Translations under genes and position numbers: made by a program
The notes under the pieces: generated by a model
Databases searched by the model: none
What the model saw: only the letters and a program-made list of their open reading frames with translations
Told to the model about the DNA's origin: nothing
In this document: positions 7,141 through 8,510 of the stretch, in pieces
Layout of the letters: every line of letters starts with the position of its first letter
How positions within the stretch are numbered: the stretch's first letter is position 1
Assembly (NCBI GenBank): GCA_004294465.1
Contig: REAV01000020.1
Span: 1-8,510, forward strand
Reading direction: 5' to 3'
DNA length: 8,510 bases
Source of the DNA: Sphingobacteriia bacterium
GTDB lineage: Bacteria; Bacteroidota; Bacteroidia; Chitinophagales; Chitinophagaceae

Positions 7141-7168
7141 GAGCCCCGATTTCCATTGGGGCTTTTTT
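7141..7168 (+). terminator. Intrinsic terminator reading on the plus strand
   Basis: GAGCCCCGAT (7141-7150), a UUCC loop (7151-7154) and ATTGGGGCTT (7155-7164) form a stem of about ten pairs, two of them G-U wobbles, including six strong pairs AGCCCC/GGGGCT. A T6 run (7163-7168) follows directly. On the minus strand the internal G-U pair becomes an A-C mismatch and no U-run follows, so it is built for plus-strand transcripts. It sits immediately next to the stop codon of the minus-strand histidine kinase, but no recognised plus-strand gene precedes it. Confidence 0.65.
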
Positions 7169-8216
7169 AATCTTTTTTACTGTCCAAAGTAAAACCCAGT
7201 GTGGTTCCAATATCGAGCTTACTTCTTACATGAATTGTTTGTCCATGTGCTTCTATAATATGCTTACATATAGACAATCCCAAGCCTGTTCCACCAACAT
7301 CTCTGCTTCGACCCCTATCTGTTCTATAGAATCGTTCAAAAATTCTTCCCAAATGTTCTTCCGCAATCCCTATGCCATCATCGCTTAGTTCAATTAAAAC
7401 ATGTTTGCCATCTGTTTTATAAATACTGGCCACTACATTTCCATCATCTTTGCCATATTTGATCGCATTTTCCAAGAGGTTATTGATTACCTGCCTGATT
7501 TTTTCCTGGTCCGCAAAAACGGTAATGGGAGATTCGCATCCTTTTTTGATGCTACATTTAATATTTCTAACACTAATTTTTATAGAGAGTGTTTCATACA
7601 CTTCCTTGATTAAATCTTGTATAATAAAATTCTCTTTGTATAAAGGTTGTTCACCGCTTTCTAATCGTGAAATTTCGTCGAGGTCCTCTACCAGGGTAAC
7701 CATTCTGGATACATTCTTTGAAGTGTTTTCTAAAAATCTTTTGCTCAAAGTAGGATTCTCAATTGCTCCATCTATTAAAGTATCTATATACCCTTGAATG
7801 GCGAAAATCGGGGTTTTGAATTCATGAGCTAGATTTTGTAAAAATTCTTTTCTATAAGCCTCATTGGTTTTAAGCAATTCAATTTCAGCGCTTCTTTGTT
7901 CTGCCCATTTTTCTACATCTTCTCTTACTTCGTCAATGCCTTTTTGAGGTAAAATATATTTATAATAAGTTTCTTCTCTTTTGGATGCCTTGGTTTGATA
8001 GATGTATTTATAAATCAATTTGATCTTGCGATAAATAAATGATTCCAAAACAAAACGAATCAATAAATAACTTCCTAAAAATGTAATGATCAAAGCACTT
8101 ACGGCAATTAGCCAATCGGGTCGAATAAGATAAACGCCCATTGAAATAGGAACTGATAAAATCAATGCCGTGAAAGCAGATAATTGCTGGGGTGAAAGAT
8201 TTTTGGTACTAAACAT
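7167..8216 (-). CDS. Sensor histidine kinase with minimal sensor, PhoR-like by context
   Basis: A 349-residue membrane histidine kinase. Two membrane segments (about residues 14-31 and 36-57) are joined by a very short loop, so there is almost no extracytoplasmic sensor. A juxtamembrane helical linker (58-120) leads to the HisKA dimerisation domain with phospho-accepting H131 in HEFKTP. The HATPase domain shows the N box (NNLLENAIKY, 245-254), G1 box (DDGIGI, 279-284), F box (FERFYR, 293-298) and G2 box (GGTGLGLS, 308-315), so autokinase activity is expected. It starts 19 bp after the stop of the response regulator gene, its evident partner. Short-sensor kinases of this type in Bacteroidota are often annotated PhoR, and the nearby DUF47 and pit genes fit a phosphate role, but this is inference. 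The minus-strand RNA has no U-run terminator directly after the stop. Confidence 0.93.
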   Translation of the reverse strand: MFSTKNLSPQQLSAFTALILSVPISMGVYLIRPDWLIAVSALIITFLGSYLLIRFVLESFIYRKIKLIYKYIYQTKASKREETYYKYILPQKGIDEVREDVEKWAEQRSAEIELLKTNEAYRKEFLQNLAHEFKTPIFAIQGYIDTLIDGAIENPTLSKRFLENTSKNVSRMVTLVEDLDEISRLESGEQPLYKENFIIQDLIKEVYETLSIKISVRNIKCSIKKGCESPITVFADQEKIRQVINNLLENAIKYGKDDGNVVASIYKTDGKHVLIELSDDGIGIAEEHLGRIFERFYRTDRGRSRDVGGTGLGLSICKHIIEAHGQTIHVRSKLDIGTTLGFTLDSKKD

Positions 8217-8235
8217 AGCTCAACGCAAGGTAAGC

Positions 8236-8510
8236 TTATATCTCAAATTTGTAACCAACCCCTTTTACAGTAGTAATACAATCCATGCCCATTTTCTGAC
8301 GAACTTTTCTAATATGTACGTCAATGGTTCTATCGCCAACTATCACTTCGTTACCCCATACCTGTGATAAAATTTCATTGCGCAAAAAAACCCTGCCTGG
8401 TCGAGAGGCCAGTAAATACAATAATTCAAATTCTTTTTTAGCCAATGTAACTTCAGTACCATTGATGGAAACCAAAAATTTCACTGGATCGGTTTCGTTC
8501 ATTTTCTGAA
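8236..8510 (-). CDS. Response regulator, OmpR/PhoB type, C-terminal DNA-binding domain (cut by right window edge)
   Basis: The frame is open to the right edge (the codons before the first visible methionine are Gln-Lys, with no stop), so the ATG at 8500-8502 is an internal residue and the receiver domain lies outside the window. What remains is a complete winged helix: the N-terminal sheet (VKFLVSINGTEVTL), LAKKEFELLYLLASRPG with its alpha-1 helix, a VFLRNEILSQVWG helix, the recognition helix in VGDRTIDVHIRKVRQKMG and the wing ITTVKGVGYKFE. This is the Trans_reg_C pattern of PhoB/OmpR proteins, and it would activate or repress transcription on phosphorylation by the adjacent kinase. The PhoB assignment is plausible from the kinase, DUF47 and pit neighbours but unproven; the phospho-accepting aspartate is not visible. 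Confidence 0.9.
   Translation of the reverse strand, partial: QKMNETDPVKFLVSINGTEVTLAKKEFELLYLLASRPGRVFLRNEILSQVWGNEVIVGDRTIDVHIRKVRQKMGMDCITTVKGVGYKFEI

Noticed and set aside
8500..8502. ATG as the start of an 88-residue stand-alone DNA-binding protein
   Set aside because: The frame stays open to the window edge upstream of this ATG, and the domain is the normal C-terminal half of a two-domain response regulator.

Overview
The window looks like ordinary chromosome from a low-GC member of the Bacteroidota, probably of the Chitinophaga/Sphingobacteria type. The assignment rests on Bacteroidota-style -7 promoter elements (TAnnTTTG) upstream of prfA and of the DUF47 gene, mostly weak Shine-Dalgarno sites, and the character of the proteins: exported D-aminoacylase-like amidohydrolase, DUF4440 protein, DUF47/Pit pair and a short-sensor histidine kinase. 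No phage, insertion sequence, CRISPR array, tRNA or rRNA is visible. The lineage is an inference from sequence style only.

Left block (1-2853, all minus strand). In transcription order it holds a DJ-1/PfpI (isonitrile hydratase-like) gene broken by a one-base frameshift in an A6 run, a small exported DUF4440/NTF2-like protein, an exported N-acyl-D-amino-acid deacylase with all its metal ligands, and, 3 bp further on, the N-terminus of an exported serine hydrolase of the beta-lactamase/PBP fold that runs off the left edge.

Middle block (2854-5126). prfA (peptide chain release factor 1) is on the plus strand behind a recognisable -7 element and a good Shine-Dalgarno site. It converges on galE (UDP-glucose 4-epimerase) on the minus strand. 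The two coding regions overlap by 4 bp through a shared TTAA that supplies both stop codons.

Right block (5182-8510, minus strand) is a phosphate-handling neighbourhood. The C-terminal DNA-binding domain of an OmpR/PhoB-type response regulator (cut by the right edge) is followed by a histidine kinase with two membrane segments and almost no extracytoplasmic loop, then a 244-bp gap, then a DUF47 (PhoU-like) protein and a Pit-family phosphate transporter. The context suggests a PhoR/PhoB-like pair, but the paralogue is not provable from this sequence. A 9-bp inverted repeat overlaps the -7 element in front of DUF47 and is a candidate operator. The DUF47-pit gap carries an AT-rich heptamer tandem repeat.

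The least explained signal is in the gap between the kinase and DUF47: a good intrinsic terminator (7141-7168) pointing along the plus strand, where no gene is otherwise recognised. A 27-codon ORF ends 14 bp before it. This could mark a small RNA or small protein gene. I do not see a convincing novel multi-gene system in this window.
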